This document shows positions 14,944 through 23,839 of a stretch of 64,000 nt of DNA, piece by piece. Source of the DNA: an uncultured Muribaculaceae bacterium (GTDB taxonomy: Bacteria; Bacteroidota; Bacteroidia; Bacteroidales; Muribaculaceae); NCBI GenBank assembly GCA_947178505.1, contig CAMWYR010000002.1:1-64000 (forward strand), in the 5' to 3' direction. Position 1 is the stretch's first letter. Every line of letters starts with the position of its first letter. Made by a program: the position numbers and the translations under genes. The notes beneath the pieces were generated by a model. The model was not told the DNA's origin, made no database searches, and was given only the letters and a program-made list of their open reading frames with translations.

Positions 14944-16413
14944 TTAATCCATTCTTTCCTTCCGGGCCGCATCAAGTCTCAGCAGTATGAACAGGAGAAT
15001 CGTAAAGCCCCAGAGCGAACTTCCTCCGTAACTGAAGAAAGGCAGTGGGATGCCGATCACAGGACATAGTCCGATCACCATACCGACATTGATGCCCAGA
15101 TGGAATATTAATATTGATACCACGCAATATGCGTAGACTCTCTCGAAGGCCGTGCGTTGTCGCTCGGCGATATGTATAATTCGCAATATCAGCGCGAGAT
15201 AAAGAATGAGCACCGCCGTAGCTCCTACAAATCCTTCCTCCTCTCCGATGGTGCAGAATATGAAGTCAGTGTGCTGCTCGGGCACATATTTCAGTTTTGT
15301 CTGTGTGCCGTTAAGGAATCCCTTTCCCGTCAGGCCGCCGGAACCGATGGCGATCTTCGACTGATTCACGTTGTAACCGGCTCCCTGTAGATTTTCTTCG
15401 ATTCCTAACGCTACTTTGATGCGAAGCTGCTGGTGAGGCTCAAGAATATTGCCGAATACGTAATTTACCGAATAAAGAAATAAGACGGATGTGACGGCGA
15501 AACTTATCGTGATGATGTATTTCCCTATCCGATGGTGGAACATCGCAAGCAACGTGTAGATGATTCCTCCCGTGAGCATCAGCAGGAAGTAGGCGAGACC
15601 GTTGACGGGAACTCCGAAGAGCGTGAGAAGCGCAACCACCACACCCGACCCTGCGAAGCCATAAATGACGTTACGGGCCACTATCACATCCTTGCAGTAG
15701 AAGAGAAGCATCAGCGCGTAGACGAGCATGATGATCACAAACACCGTAAACTCACCCAAGGGCAAGCCTAACACGAGTGGCGTCGCAAACTTTACGGCCA
15801 CGACAAAGAACGTCACCGCACACAACACCGAGAAAAGCACAAGTCCGCTCATTCCCTCGCGATAGAGCACGAAGATAAATGAAATGTATACCAGTGCGCT
15901 TCCTGTCTCCCGCTGGAGCAGAATGAGGATGATCGGCAGGAAGATGATGATCAGCGCGCGGAAATAGTTGCTGATATTGGCATTGAGGTTAAAGTTGTAT
16001 GAGTCAAATAGTTTGGCGAGCGCAAGCGCCGTGGCGAACTTGCCGAACTCCGCAGGCTGCAGACTCACCGGGCCGAACTTTAGCCATGAATGTGATCCTT
16101 TCGTATCGGGCGCGATGAAGATCGTTACGATCAGCAGCAAAAGCACAACAATGTAGATCGGGTAGGCATAGGTCTTATAGATGCGGTAATCGGTAAGCAT
16201 AATGCCCCCGCCAATGAGTATCGACAGACCTATCCAGAGTATCTGCTTGCCTGAAAACTCATTGAAGTCAAACAGACTGGCATTGTCGAAGTCGTAACTT
16301 GCGGCATAGATGCTGATGGCTCCGAAAGTCACCAGCACAAGATAGAGCAGGATCGTAACCCAGTCTATCGCTTTGAAAGCCGAAACATCGGCATCAGTGT
16401 TTTTTGACGCCAC
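14944..16413 (-). CDS. rodA: Peptidoglycan glycosyltransferase RodA
   Basis: RodA is the SEDS-family polymerase of the elongasome, joining lipid II into glycan chains with PBP2. The 489-residue protein has about ten or more membrane helices. Key features are DTKGSHSWLKFGPVSLQPAE near residue 105 and the late PEQHTDFIFCTIGEEEGF and GIPLPFFSYGGSS blocks, typical of SEDS proteins. It is longer than the roughly 370-residue proteobacterial form because of extra middle helices. It starts with GTG and overlaps the end of mrdA by 20 bp, so translation is probably coupled. Confidence 0.92.
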   Translation of the reverse strand: MASKNTDADVSAFKAIDWVTILLYLVLVTFGAISIYAASYDFDNASLFDFNEFSGKQILWIGLSILIGGGIMLTDYRIYKTYAYPIYIVVLLLLIVTIFIAPDTKGSHSWLKFGPVSLQPAEFGKFATALALAKLFDSYNFNLNANISNYFRALIIIFLPIILILLQRETGSALVYISFIFVLYREGMSGLVLFSVLCAVTFFVVAVKFATPLVLGLPLGEFTVFVIIMLVYALMLLFYCKDVIVARNVIYGFAGSGVVVALLTLFGVPVNGLAYFLLMLTGGIIYTLLAMFHHRIGKYIITISFAVTSVLFLYSVNYVFGNILEPHQQLRIKVALGIEENLQGAGYNVNQSKIAIGSGGLTGKGFLNGTQTKLKYVPEQHTDFIFCTIGEEEGFVGATAVLILYLALILRIIHIAERQRTAFERVYAYCVVSILIFHLGINVGMVIGLCPVIGIPLPFFSYGGSSLWGFTILLFILLRLDAARKERMD

Positions 16414-18247
16414 TTGACATTATCGTGTTTGAGTTCAACATTCGCTCTTCAATATGCTTACGCGAGCTGCTTATTTCTCCCTTGAGATATTTCTCAATCA
16501 TCAGCGAACCGATAGGCACGCCGTAGGTCGCACCGAAACCGGCATTCTCCACATAGACAGCGATCGCTATCTTCGGATTGTGATAAGGGGCGAATCCCAT
16601 GAACACCGAGTGGTCCTTGCCGTGAGGATTCTGTGCCGTACCGGTCTTTCCGCACACCTCGATATCGGGCAAATTAGCCGTGCGGCACGTACCGCCCGTT
16701 ACCGCCATACGCATTCCCTGGGCAATATCCTCATAATATTCCTTCTTGATATGCGGCTTATGCTTCTCGCGATATTTCGAGTCGATCGTGCTGTCGCTTA
16801 TTTCCTTCACTACGTGAGGCGTAACGTACCAGCCACGGTTGGCTATCGTGGCTCCGAGATTGGCGATCTGCAAAGGCGTGGCCAGCACCTCACCCTGGCC
16901 GATGGAGATGGAGATGACGGAGTTGGCAGTCCAGTTCGCACCGCGGAACGAACGGCTGTAGAACTCATTGTTGGGAATGAATCCACGACTCTCGTGCGGA
17001 AGGTCGATACCCAACGGATAGCCATAACCCATCTCTACCATATATGATTTCCATTTCTCGAACTGGTCTGCCGTCTTCGTGCCTGGCTTATCCATCATAT
17101 TCTTGAATCCCCAGCAGAAATAGGCATTGCAGGAGGTCTGGAGCGCCGGCAAGAGGGGAATAGGGGAGCCGTGAGCGTGACATCCTACCCGCAGACCGTT
17201 AACATATCCGCGGTGGCACGGATAGACCGTGTTCAGGTTCACAACACCTTCCTGCAGGAAAATTAGGCCCTGGGTCGGTTTGAATGTCGAGCCCGGAGGA
17301 TATGCCGCCTGTATCGATCGGTCATAAAGAGGCTTCAGAGGATCAAGCACGAGCTGCGAGTAATTGCGGCCACGCTGGCGCCCGACAAGTAGCGACGGAT
17401 CATAATTGGGGGCAGTGACCAGGGCAAGTATCTCTCCGGTTTCCGGCTCGATTGCTACAATTGCCCCGATCTTTCCCTGCATAAGCCGCTCGCCATAGGC
17501 CTGCAGCTCCATATCGAGCGAAAGCTTAAGGTTGTGTCCGGAGAGCGGCGCAACGTCGTGCACTCCGTTCTCATATTTTCCCTTTATTCGGCCATAGGCA
17601 TCCTTCATTAGAATTTCCATGCCCTTTATGCCGCGGAGCGCCTTTTCATAGCTCTTCTCAATACCGAGGTCGCCCGTATAGTCGCCGCGCCGGTAGTATC
17701 GGTCATTTTCCATATCCTTGGCACTCACTTCCCTGATATTGCCGAGCACGTTTGCACCGGCCGGATACGTATATTCACGCACCGTGCGCTTCTGTATGAA
17801 AAATCCGGGCAGAAGATATAACTTCTCCTGTAGCTTCCCGTAATCCTCCTGCGAAAGGTGACTGATAAGTTTCTGAGGTGTGTAGGCAGAATAGCCCGGG
17901 TTCTTGCGCGTGTCGCGCATATCCTTCCAGCGCTCGTCAAGCTGCTCGCGGGTGATTCCGAGGGCCGAGCATAGCATTGTCGTATCAAAATCCTTCACAT
18001 CCTTCGGGATGAGCATCACGTCGTAAGCCGGCTTATTGAACACCACCAGTCGGTCGTTTCTGTCATAGACCAGACCGCGTGTAGGATATATGACGCGACG
18101 GAAAAAGGCATTGCTGTCAGCGCTCTCCTTATATTTGTCGTCGCCTATCTGCAAGCCGAAAAGCCTCACCACGTAGATCAGCACGATCAGTGTGATGAAG
18201 CCTCCTATCACATATTTTCTGTTTTCTAACTTATAATCTTTTCTCAC
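16394..18247 (-). CDS. mrdA: Penicillin-binding protein 2 (elongation transpeptidase)
   Basis: PBP2 cross-links the glycan made by RodA during elongation. The 617-residue protein has an N-terminal membrane anchor (about residues 10-30), a dimerisation/pedestal region including RGLVYDRNDRLV, and the transpeptidase domain. Catalytic STFK is at 320-323 and KTG at 534-536; the SxN-type motif is likely around SCNAY. The start is GTG, inside the last codons of mreD (17-bp overlap). Gene order mreC-mreD-mrdA-rodA is the standard elongasome arrangement. Confidence 0.93.
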   Translation of the reverse strand: MRKDYKLENRKYVIGGFITLIVLIYVVRLFGLQIGDDKYKESADSNAFFRRVIYPTRGLVYDRNDRLVVFNKPAYDVMLIPKDVKDFDTTMLCSALGITREQLDERWKDMRDTRKNPGYSAYTPQKLISHLSQEDYGKLQEKLYLLPGFFIQKRTVREYTYPAGANVLGNIREVSAKDMENDRYYRRGDYTGDLGIEKSYEKALRGIKGMEILMKDAYGRIKGKYENGVHDVAPLSGHNLKLSLDMELQAYGERLMQGKIGAIVAIEPETGEILALVTAPNYDPSLLVGRQRGRNYSQLVLDPLKPLYDRSIQAAYPPGSTFKPTQGLIFLQEGVVNLNTVYPCHRGYVNGLRVGCHAHGSPIPLLPALQTSCNAYFCWGFKNMMDKPGTKTADQFEKWKSYMVEMGYGYPLGIDLPHESRGFIPNNEFYSRSFRGANWTANSVISISIGQGEVLATPLQIANLGATIANRGWYVTPHVVKEISDSTIDSKYREKHKPHIKKEYYEDIAQGMRMAVTGGTCRTANLPDIEVCGKTGTAQNPHGKDHSVFMGFAPYHNPKIAIAVYVENAGFGATYGVPIGSLMIEKYLKGEISSSRKHIEERMLNSNTIMSSGVKKH

Positions 18248-18752
18248 GATGCGAAGCGATTAGACTGTCGACACTGAGCAGAATAATGAAAGTGAAAGCT
18301 GCGCTCGATGCCGACATAATAGATATCTCTTTAACGTCGGCAAAGTTGAAATATTCTAAAGAAAAGGCCAGCACGCAATAGATAAGCGTCATAGACAGAA
18401 GATATTTGCCATAAATAGAGAAGCCAAGTGATGCCAGCGACGGGTAGATGTTTTTCGTGCGGTCGTCGCGCGGAACGTAGGCATAGAGCATTGGGGTCTT
18501 CACCATTGCCAGAACCGTGCACGCCACTGCATTCACGCCCGGCGTATCACTGAAAAGATCCATTACCACTCCCGCAAGAAAGCCCCAGGTCAGCAGCCAG
18601 TTGGTGTTCATATCCATCGGAAGCCTGATGATGATGTAGATGAACACAAAGGCTATCGCCACATCAAACAGCACGATATGATTGAACACAAGCGCCTGCA
18701 CAAGGATGAGCACGAATTGCAGCAGCAGGTTGGTGACATAATTCTTATCCAT
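18231..18752 (-). CDS. mreD: Rod shape-determining protein MreD
   Basis: A small, hydrophobic 173-residue inner-membrane protein with about five helices, expected to link MreC to the elongasome. The segment WLLTWGFLAGVVMDLFSDTPG is characteristic of the family. Sequence conservation in MreD is low, so the call leans on size, hydrophobicity and position between mreC (21 bp upstream) and mrdA. Confidence 0.88.
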   Translation of the reverse strand: MDKNYVTNLLLQFVLILVQALVFNHIVLFDVAIAFVFIYIIIRLPMDMNTNWLLTWGFLAGVVMDLFSDTPGVNAVACTVLAMVKTPMLYAYVPRDDRTKNIYPSLASLGFSIYGKYLLSMTLIYCVLAFSLEYFNFADVKEISIMSASSAAFTFIILLSVDSLIASHREKRL

Positions 18753-18773
18753 CTCTATGTGTGTTTTCTCACG

Positions 18774-19619
18774 TTACTGCAGCTGCAGATCTAACGTGGC
18801 GAGCGAATCTATCTCGTTCTTATAAATATCCTTGATGATCCTTACCGAACTGAGCGCCTTGAAGTCGGACGTCAGTCTGACCTTGAACGTAAAGAAACTG
18901 TCGTCCTGATTACGCACGCGGTTCATTATCACCCCGACCGGGATGCCCTCCGGAAAGGTTGTGGAGAATCCGCTCGTCACGACCGTGTCGCCGATCTGAT
19001 ACGTTGCGTGCCTTGGAATTTCCTCCACATATCCGATCGTGGCGTCGCCCCCTTTCCATGTGAGCGAGCCGATATATGACGAACCTTTTATCTTCACGGA
19101 GAAATGTTGCGTTTCGTTAAGCAGCGATATCACACGCGACATATTATTGCCCGAGACGTTCACTATGCCTACAATACCGTTCTGATCGACTACACCCATG
19201 CCGGGCATCACACCATCCTTGCGCCCGCGGTTGATTGTGAAATAGTTGCGGGGATGGCGGGTGCTGTTGTTTATTACTGAGGCTGAGATGAAATCGAAGC
19301 GTTCGGCATCGCGGGGATCAAATGCCGAATCGGCAAGCTGAGTCCGGAGCTCGGCAATCTCCTCCTTCAGATTGAACACCTGATTCTGCAGTTCGGCATT
19401 CGATGCCTGCAGGCTCTCGTTGATGCTCTTGAGATTAAAATAGCCCGACACGCTCGACCATCCGTTATAGATATTTCCGGTCACCATGTTCGCCGATGTG
19501 AGATACACTGACTGCTGATAGCTGTTGTTGCTCACGAGTAGCAACACTCCCAGAAGCAGATAGACCGTGAAGACAAACCACTTCGAATAACGCAGTATGA
19601 ATTCAAGAATATTTCTCAT
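18774..19619 (-). CDS. mreC: Rod shape-determining protein MreC
   Basis: MreC is the periplasmic scaffold that activates PBP2. The 281-residue protein has one N-terminal membrane helix (about residues 14-30), a coiled coil with heptad-like leucines (LQASNAELQNQVFNLKEEIA, about 70-90) and a beta-rich C-terminal domain with DGVMPGMGVV and GDTVVTSGFSTTFPEGIPVG, both family motifs. It is separated from mreB by 121 bp containing a strong hairpin. Confidence 0.92.
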   Translation of the reverse strand: MRNILEFILRYSKWFVFTVYLLLGVLLLVSNNSYQQSVYLTSANMVTGNIYNGWSSVSGYFNLKSINESLQASNAELQNQVFNLKEEIAELRTQLADSAFDPRDAERFDFISASVINNSTRHPRNYFTINRGRKDGVMPGMGVVDQNGIVGIVNVSGNNMSRVISLLNETQHFSVKIKGSSYIGSLTWKGGDATIGYVEEIPRHATYQIGDTVVTSGFSTTFPEGIPVGVIMNRVRNQDDSFFTFKVRLTSDFKALSSVRIIKDIYKNEIDSLATLDLQLQ

Positions 19620-19689
19620 TACAACCGGCTGGATATCATTGGTAAATCCCTTTTATTCGGTGAGTCGCAACGACTTCATTGTTCGTAAA

Positions 19690-19722
19690 TCACCCGGGCG
19701 CGACCAGATCGCACCCGGGTGA
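19690..19722 (-). promoter_or_regulatory. GC-rich hairpin between mreB and mreC
   Basis: TCACCCGGG (19690-19698) pairs with CCCGGGTGA (19714-19722), and inner GCGA/TCGC pairs extend the stem. No U-tract follows on the minus strand. It could be an RNA processing or stability element, or a partial attenuator, setting MreB above the downstream elongasome proteins. Confidence 0.55.
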
Positions 19723-19740
19723 GTATGGTTCATGGAGTAT

Positions 19741-20766
19741 TTATCGGATAAGGAAGGAGAAGCGGTTGATGTTCTTGAGAGCAACGCCCGTGCCTTTCGC
19801 AACTGCGTGCAACGGATCGTCGGCTATCTTGAACTCAATGCGCATTTTGTCCGTAAGACGTTTTGCAAGCCCTCTCAGGAGCGCGCCGCCGCCGGCAAGA
19901 TAGATGCCGTTTCTTACGATGTCGGCGTAGAGTTCGGGGGGAGTCTGCTCAAGTGCCGCCAGGATTGCATTCTCCATCTTGATGATGGTCTTGTCGATGC
20001 AATGGGCAATTTCTTCATAAGTCACAGGCACCTCCATCGGAAGTGAGGTCATTCTGTTAGGACCGCATACGATATAGGGCTCCGGAGCCTCGTCGGGCTC
20101 GAGTTTGGGAAGCGCTGAGCCTACGTTGATCTTGATCTGTTCGGCCATCGTGGTGCCGACCTTCAGATTGTGCACGCGGCCCATGTGTTCCTGGATATCT
20201 GCCGTTAGGTCGTTACCGGCGATACGTATACTCTTGTTGCTGACGATACCGCCGAGTGATATCACCGCGATTTCAGTCGAACCGCCGCCTATATCGACGA
20301 TCATGTTGCCGTCGGGTGCCTCAACGTCGAGTCCGATGCCGAGGGCTGCCGCCATAGGCTCATAGATCATGTAGACATCGCGGCCTCCGGCATGTTCGCT
20401 CGAGTCGCGCACGGCGCGGATCTCAACCTCGGTCGAACCCGAAGGAATGCAGACAACCATGCGGAGCGACGGAGAGAACCAGCGACGCTTGGAGCTGACC
20501 ATCTTCACCATGCCTCGAATCATCTGCTCTGCGGCATTAAAGTCGGCGATGACGCCATCCTGAAGCGGACGGATAGTGCGAATGCCGGGAGGCTCCTTGC
20601 CTTCCATCTGATGTGCCATCGTGCCGACAGCCAGAAGCTTGTCGGTCTTGTTCTCAATCGCAACGACGCTCGGCTCGTCTACTACGATCTTGTCGTTATG
20701 AATGATGATGGAGTTGGCCGTGCCAAGATCCATCGCGATTTCCTGTGTAAATGAAAAAAGTCCCAT
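19741..20766 (-). CDS. mreB: Actin-like cell-shape protein MreB
   Basis: MreB polymerises on the inner face of the membrane and guides the elongasome. The 341-residue protein has the actin-fold phosphate loops: MDLGTANSIIIH (about 12-23), IVDIGGGSTEIAVIS (about 157-171) and the adenosine motif LAGGGALLRGL near 290. The N terminus MGLFSF gives a short amphipathic segment for membrane contact. It is the first gene of a seven-gene minus-strand run and has its own promoter about 125 nt upstream. Confidence 0.95.
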   Translation of the reverse strand: MGLFSFTQEIAMDLGTANSIIIHNDKIVVDEPSVVAIENKTDKLLAVGTMAHQMEGKEPPGIRTIRPLQDGVIADFNAAEQMIRGMVKMVSSKRRWFSPSLRMVVCIPSGSTEVEIRAVRDSSEHAGGRDVYMIYEPMAAALGIGLDVEAPDGNMIVDIGGGSTEIAVISLGGIVSNKSIRIAGNDLTADIQEHMGRVHNLKVGTTMAEQIKINVGSALPKLEPDEAPEPYIVCGPNRMTSLPMEVPVTYEEIAHCIDKTIIKMENAILAALEQTPPELYADIVRNGIYLAGGGALLRGLAKRLTDKMRIEFKIADDPLHAVAKGTGVALKNINRFSFLIR

Positions 20767-20889
20767 TTAATTATCTGTTTTACTTTATGCTCTCTCAGGC
20801 AGCCGATTTTACCGCCGGATCTCAGCATATTTTAGATTCCGAATTTGATCGAAACAACTTTGTGAGGTCAATATCCCTGATTGAAGTTG

Positions 20890-20920
20890 CAAAGATAATA
20901 ATTTTCTTACAGATTCCCAA
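20890..20920 (-). promoter_or_regulatory. Promoter of the mreB operon
   Basis: On the minus strand TATCTTTG (20890-20897) is a perfect -7 element, and TTG (20918-20920) is 20 nt upstream. The leader to the mreB start would be about 118 nt. Confidence 0.6.
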
Positions 20921-20961
20921 TTATTTTTGGGTGTGCAAAAGGGTATTTCTGATTTTTTTAT

Positions 20962-20969
20962 TAAATTTG
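20962..20969 (+). promoter_or_regulatory. Possible -7 element for the CPBP-holA run
   Basis: TAAATTTG is a perfect -7 match 76 nt before the CPBP start. No convincing -33 element is seen at the right distance. Confidence 0.4.
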
Positions 20970-21044
20970 TATTCCCTCTCATCTGATATTTCCTAAATTT
21001 CTGACACGACATCCCTCCTCCGAAGCCTAATACCGAATTTCAAT

Positions 21045-21950
21045 ATGAATAATTTTCAGGATTCCGGACGCCCGGTGCTGATCAGGCCTACGCTTGGCAA
21101 TAAGATTGCCACGCTGCTGATTTCAGTTTTCGTGATGATGATCACTGTGGGGCTTCTTAACAATCTTCTGGCCGGATCCGGCTTGTCGGAGCGCAATTCC
21201 TTTCTTATCGGGTCGGCTCTGCAGAATATATTCGCCTTCATCTTCCCGGCTTACCTCACGGCCTTTCTTTTCTCGCGCGGAGCCTCGGAATATCTCGGGC
21301 TTTCAACCCGACTCACTTCCTTTCAGATTGCTGCCGCTCTTTTCTTTCTGGTGATTATTGGGCCGTTCCTTAATCTCGTCATTGAATGGAATGCATCGCT
21401 TCATCTTCCCGACTCTATGTCGGCTGTTGAGACGTCGTGGCGCGAGATGGAAGACAATGCCGCACGTATTTCTGATACTATTCTCAGAGATTCCTCATGG
21501 TGGGGCCTGATTTCGGGTATTTTGTTCGTTGGCTGTCTCACGGGTTTTGCCGAGGAGGCCTTATTCCGGGGAGGGCTTCAGAAAGCCTTCACGATGTCGG
21601 GTATAAATCAGCATGTGGCGGTGTGGGCCGTTGCATTTATTTTCAGTGCGGTGCATTTGCAGTTTTTCGGTTTTGTACCGCGTTTGATTTTAGGCGCAGT
21701 GTTCGGATACGCTTATTATTACAGTGGTTCCCTGTGGGTGTCGGCTGCTATGCATGCGTTTAACAATAGTTCGGTAGTGGTGATGCAGTGGCTTCTTGCT
21801 CGCCATGTTGTGTCGGTGAATGCCGATGAAGTGGGCACGGCGGGTGCCGGGCAGATATGGCTCGCATTCGCGAGTCTGATCTGCGGCATCGGCTTCATAA
21901 TTGTTTGGCGCCGTTATGTCAAATCCGTAAAGAATCAAAGAAATGGCTAA
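21045..21950 (+). CDS. CPBP family intramembrane metalloprotease
   Basis: A 301-residue polytopic membrane protein of the CPBP/Abi family related to Rce1-type CAAX proteases. The motifs EEALFRGGLQ (about 167-176), HLQFFGFVPRLILG (about 204-217) and HAFNNS (about 239-244) supply the Glu, His and Asn residues of the active site. Substrate is unknown; many bacterial members are associated with peptide processing or immunity, but nothing nearby supports either. Its end overlaps holA by 8 bp, which indicates one transcript. Confidence 0.85.
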   Translation: MNNFQDSGRPVLIRPTLGNKIATLLISVFVMMITVGLLNNLLAGSGLSERNSFLIGSALQNIFAFIFPAYLTAFLFSRGASEYLGLSTRLTSFQIAAALFFLVIIGPFLNLVIEWNASLHLPDSMSAVETSWREMEDNAARISDTILRDSSWWGLISGILFVGCLTGFAEEALFRGGLQKAFTMSGINQHVAVWAVAFIFSAVHLQFFGFVPRLILGAVFGYAYYYSGSLWVSAAMHAFNNSSVVVMQWLLARHVVSVNADEVGTAGAGQIWLAFASLICGIGFIIVWRRYVKSVKNQRNG

Positions 21951-22977
21951 GAAAGAACTCATTGGATATCGCGACATAATTCAGGCGATAAAGAAACGCG
22001 ACTGTGCGCCGGTCTATATCCTGATGGGGGAGGAGGCCTATTATATCGACCTTATCGTGGATAATTTCGAACATCATTATCTTGATGAGGCGGATAAGGA
22101 CTTTAATTACAATATGTTCTACGGAAATGATGCTGACGTTGACTATGTCGTGGCAGCCGCCCAGCAGTTTCCGGTGATGTCCGACAGAAAACTCGTGATT
22201 CTGAAGGAGGCCCAGAGCATGAATAGGGCCAAGTCTGAACTTGAGAAATTCGCTCCTTACGTCAGCAGGCCTAATATGTCTACGGTCTTTGTGATTGCCT
22301 ATAAGGGAGAGAAGCTGAATGCCACTTCGAAGTTGCTTAAGGCGGCCAAGGAGAGCGGCGCGGTGGTGTTCGAGAGTAAATCTCCTTATGAAAATAAACT
22401 GCCGGCCTACATCAAGGATTATTGCCAGCAGCAGAAGGTCGGAATAGATGATAAGGCCGTATCGATGCTTGCAGACTACGTAGGTCTCCCGCTCAGTAAA
22501 CTTTTTGGCGAAATCAGTAAATTGATTTCTGTCAGAAAAGATAAGTCTGCCCGCATCACGTGCGAAGATATTGAGAAGAATATCGGTATCTCCAAGGATT
22601 ATAATAATTTCGAGCTGATAAATGCACTTGCAGTGAAAGATTATCCGAAGGCCATCACTATTGTGAGGCATTTTGCCGACAGCCCGAAAGCAAATCCTAC
22701 GCCGGTTACTACGGGACTGCTTTTCAATTTCTTTTCCAATCTTCTCATTGCGCATTATATGGCGGATAAATCGGAATCAGCGTTGCGCGAACACTTGGGT
22801 CTGCGCTCGATTGATCAGATGAAGAACATGCAGAATGCGTTGAGATGCTATTCGGCCGGGCAGACGGTGAAGGCCATCCGCTATCTTCGCGAATTCGACA
22901 CGCGCTCAAAGGGCGTAGGGTCGTTGATGAATGAATATGATCTCCTCGCCGAGACAATCTTTAAGTTTTTTACCTGA
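21943..22977 (+). CDS. holA: DNA polymerase III delta subunit
   Basis: The delta subunit opens the sliding clamp in the clamp-loader complex. The 344-residue protein has the family opening pattern VYILMGEEAYYIDLIVD (about residues 20-36) of the incomplete AAA+ domain, SDRKLVILKEAQ near 80 in place of a Walker B, and an all-helical C-terminal collar. Length is typical. It follows the CPBP gene with overlapping codons. Confidence 0.88.
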   Translation: MAKKELIGYRDIIQAIKKRDCAPVYILMGEEAYYIDLIVDNFEHHYLDEADKDFNYNMFYGNDADVDYVVAAAQQFPVMSDRKLVILKEAQSMNRAKSELEKFAPYVSRPNMSTVFVIAYKGEKLNATSKLLKAAKESGAVVFESKSPYENKLPAYIKDYCQQQKVGIDDKAVSMLADYVGLPLSKLFGEISKLISVRKDKSARITCEDIEKNIGISKDYNNFELINALAVKDYPKAITIVRHFADSPKANPTPVTTGLLFNFFSNLLIAHYMADKSESALREHLGLRSIDQMKNMQNALRCYSAGQTVKAIRYLREFDTRSKGVGSLMNEYDLLAETIFKFFT

Positions 22978-23032
22978 TCAGCCGCAAATTCCTTTATTTA
23001 CGTGCTCTTCAGCAGAACAGAGACTGAAAAAT

Positions 23033-23827
23033 ATGATTCTTTACTATTCTGGTACCGGTAATTCCCGATATGTGGCCGAATCACTTTCGGCCGCTCTTGA
23101 CGACGGCCGATGCTTTTTCCTTCCTCACGTAGCGGCGGAACAATTAGTCTGTCCGGCCGACAGATTGATTTTCTGTTTTCCGGTCTACAGCTGGGGTGTT
23201 CCCCCTTTTGTGCTTGAATATATCGACAGATTCACTGAAAGTCTTGTAGCGGAACTGCGCGAAACGAAAGTCCCGGTGATCGCCGTGATTACCGCCGGTG
23301 ATGAAGTGGCCCGCACGCCCGAGATGCTTGAGAGAAAGTTGCGCGATAAGGGTCTGCGGCTGGCGGCGGTGTGGAGCGTGATAATGCCTAACGACTATGT
23401 GTTGCTTCCCGGCTTTGATGTCGATTCAAGAGAGGTTGAAATGCGTAAGTTGGCGGAGAGCCGCCCGCGCATATCGCATATCGCCGACTGCATAATGCGC
23501 GGCCGGTTCGAGCGGGATGTCGTGGTGGGCTCATGGCCTCGTCTGAAGACCGCCCTCGTATATCCGCTTTTCAAGCGTTGGGGAATAAACCCGGCAAGAT
23601 GGAAAGCTTCGGATGCGTGCATCGGATGCGGCAGATGTGTCCGTTCCTGTCCGGTGGGTAATATACATCTTTCTCAGCAGCGCCCCGAATGGGGAAGGAA
23701 TTGCCTTTCGTGCACTGCCTGTTATCAGGTGTGCCCTGTGCAGGCTGTGAGCTACGGATCGTTTACGAAGGGGAAAGGTCAGTATTATTGTCCGGAGTCG
23801 CAGGCTTCAATGAAACAGAAAAAATAA
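23033..23827 (+). CDS. EFR1-type flavodoxin/ferredoxin electron carrier
   Basis: A 264-residue fusion. The N-terminal flavodoxin-like half starts LYYSGTGNSRYVAESL, which matches the phosphate loop for FMN. The C-terminal half has two 4Fe-4S clusters: CIGCGRCVRSCP and CLSCTACYQVCP (about residues 198-240). The ATG at 23033 was chosen because the fold begins there; the open frame starts upstream inside holA. It lies 12 bp before lipA, so it may reduce the radical SAM enzyme LipA; that link is inference. No membrane segment is visible. Confidence 0.87.
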   Translation: MILYYSGTGNSRYVAESLSAALDDGRCFFLPHVAAEQLVCPADRLIFCFPVYSWGVPPFVLEYIDRFTESLVAELRETKVPVIAVITAGDEVARTPEMLERKLRDKGLRLAAVWSVIMPNDYVLLPGFDVDSREVEMRKLAESRPRISHIADCIMRGRFERDVVVGSWPRLKTALVYPLFKRWGINPARWKASDACIGCGRCVRSCPVGNIHLSQQRPEWGRNCLSCTACYQVCPVQAVSYGSFTKGKGQYYCPESQASMKQKK

Positions 23828-23839
23828 AAATTCGATACC

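Noticed and set aside
21045..21950. CPBP protease as part of a bacteriocin immunity locus
   Set aside because: Neighbours are holA, lipA and mreB; no peptide or transporter gene is nearby.
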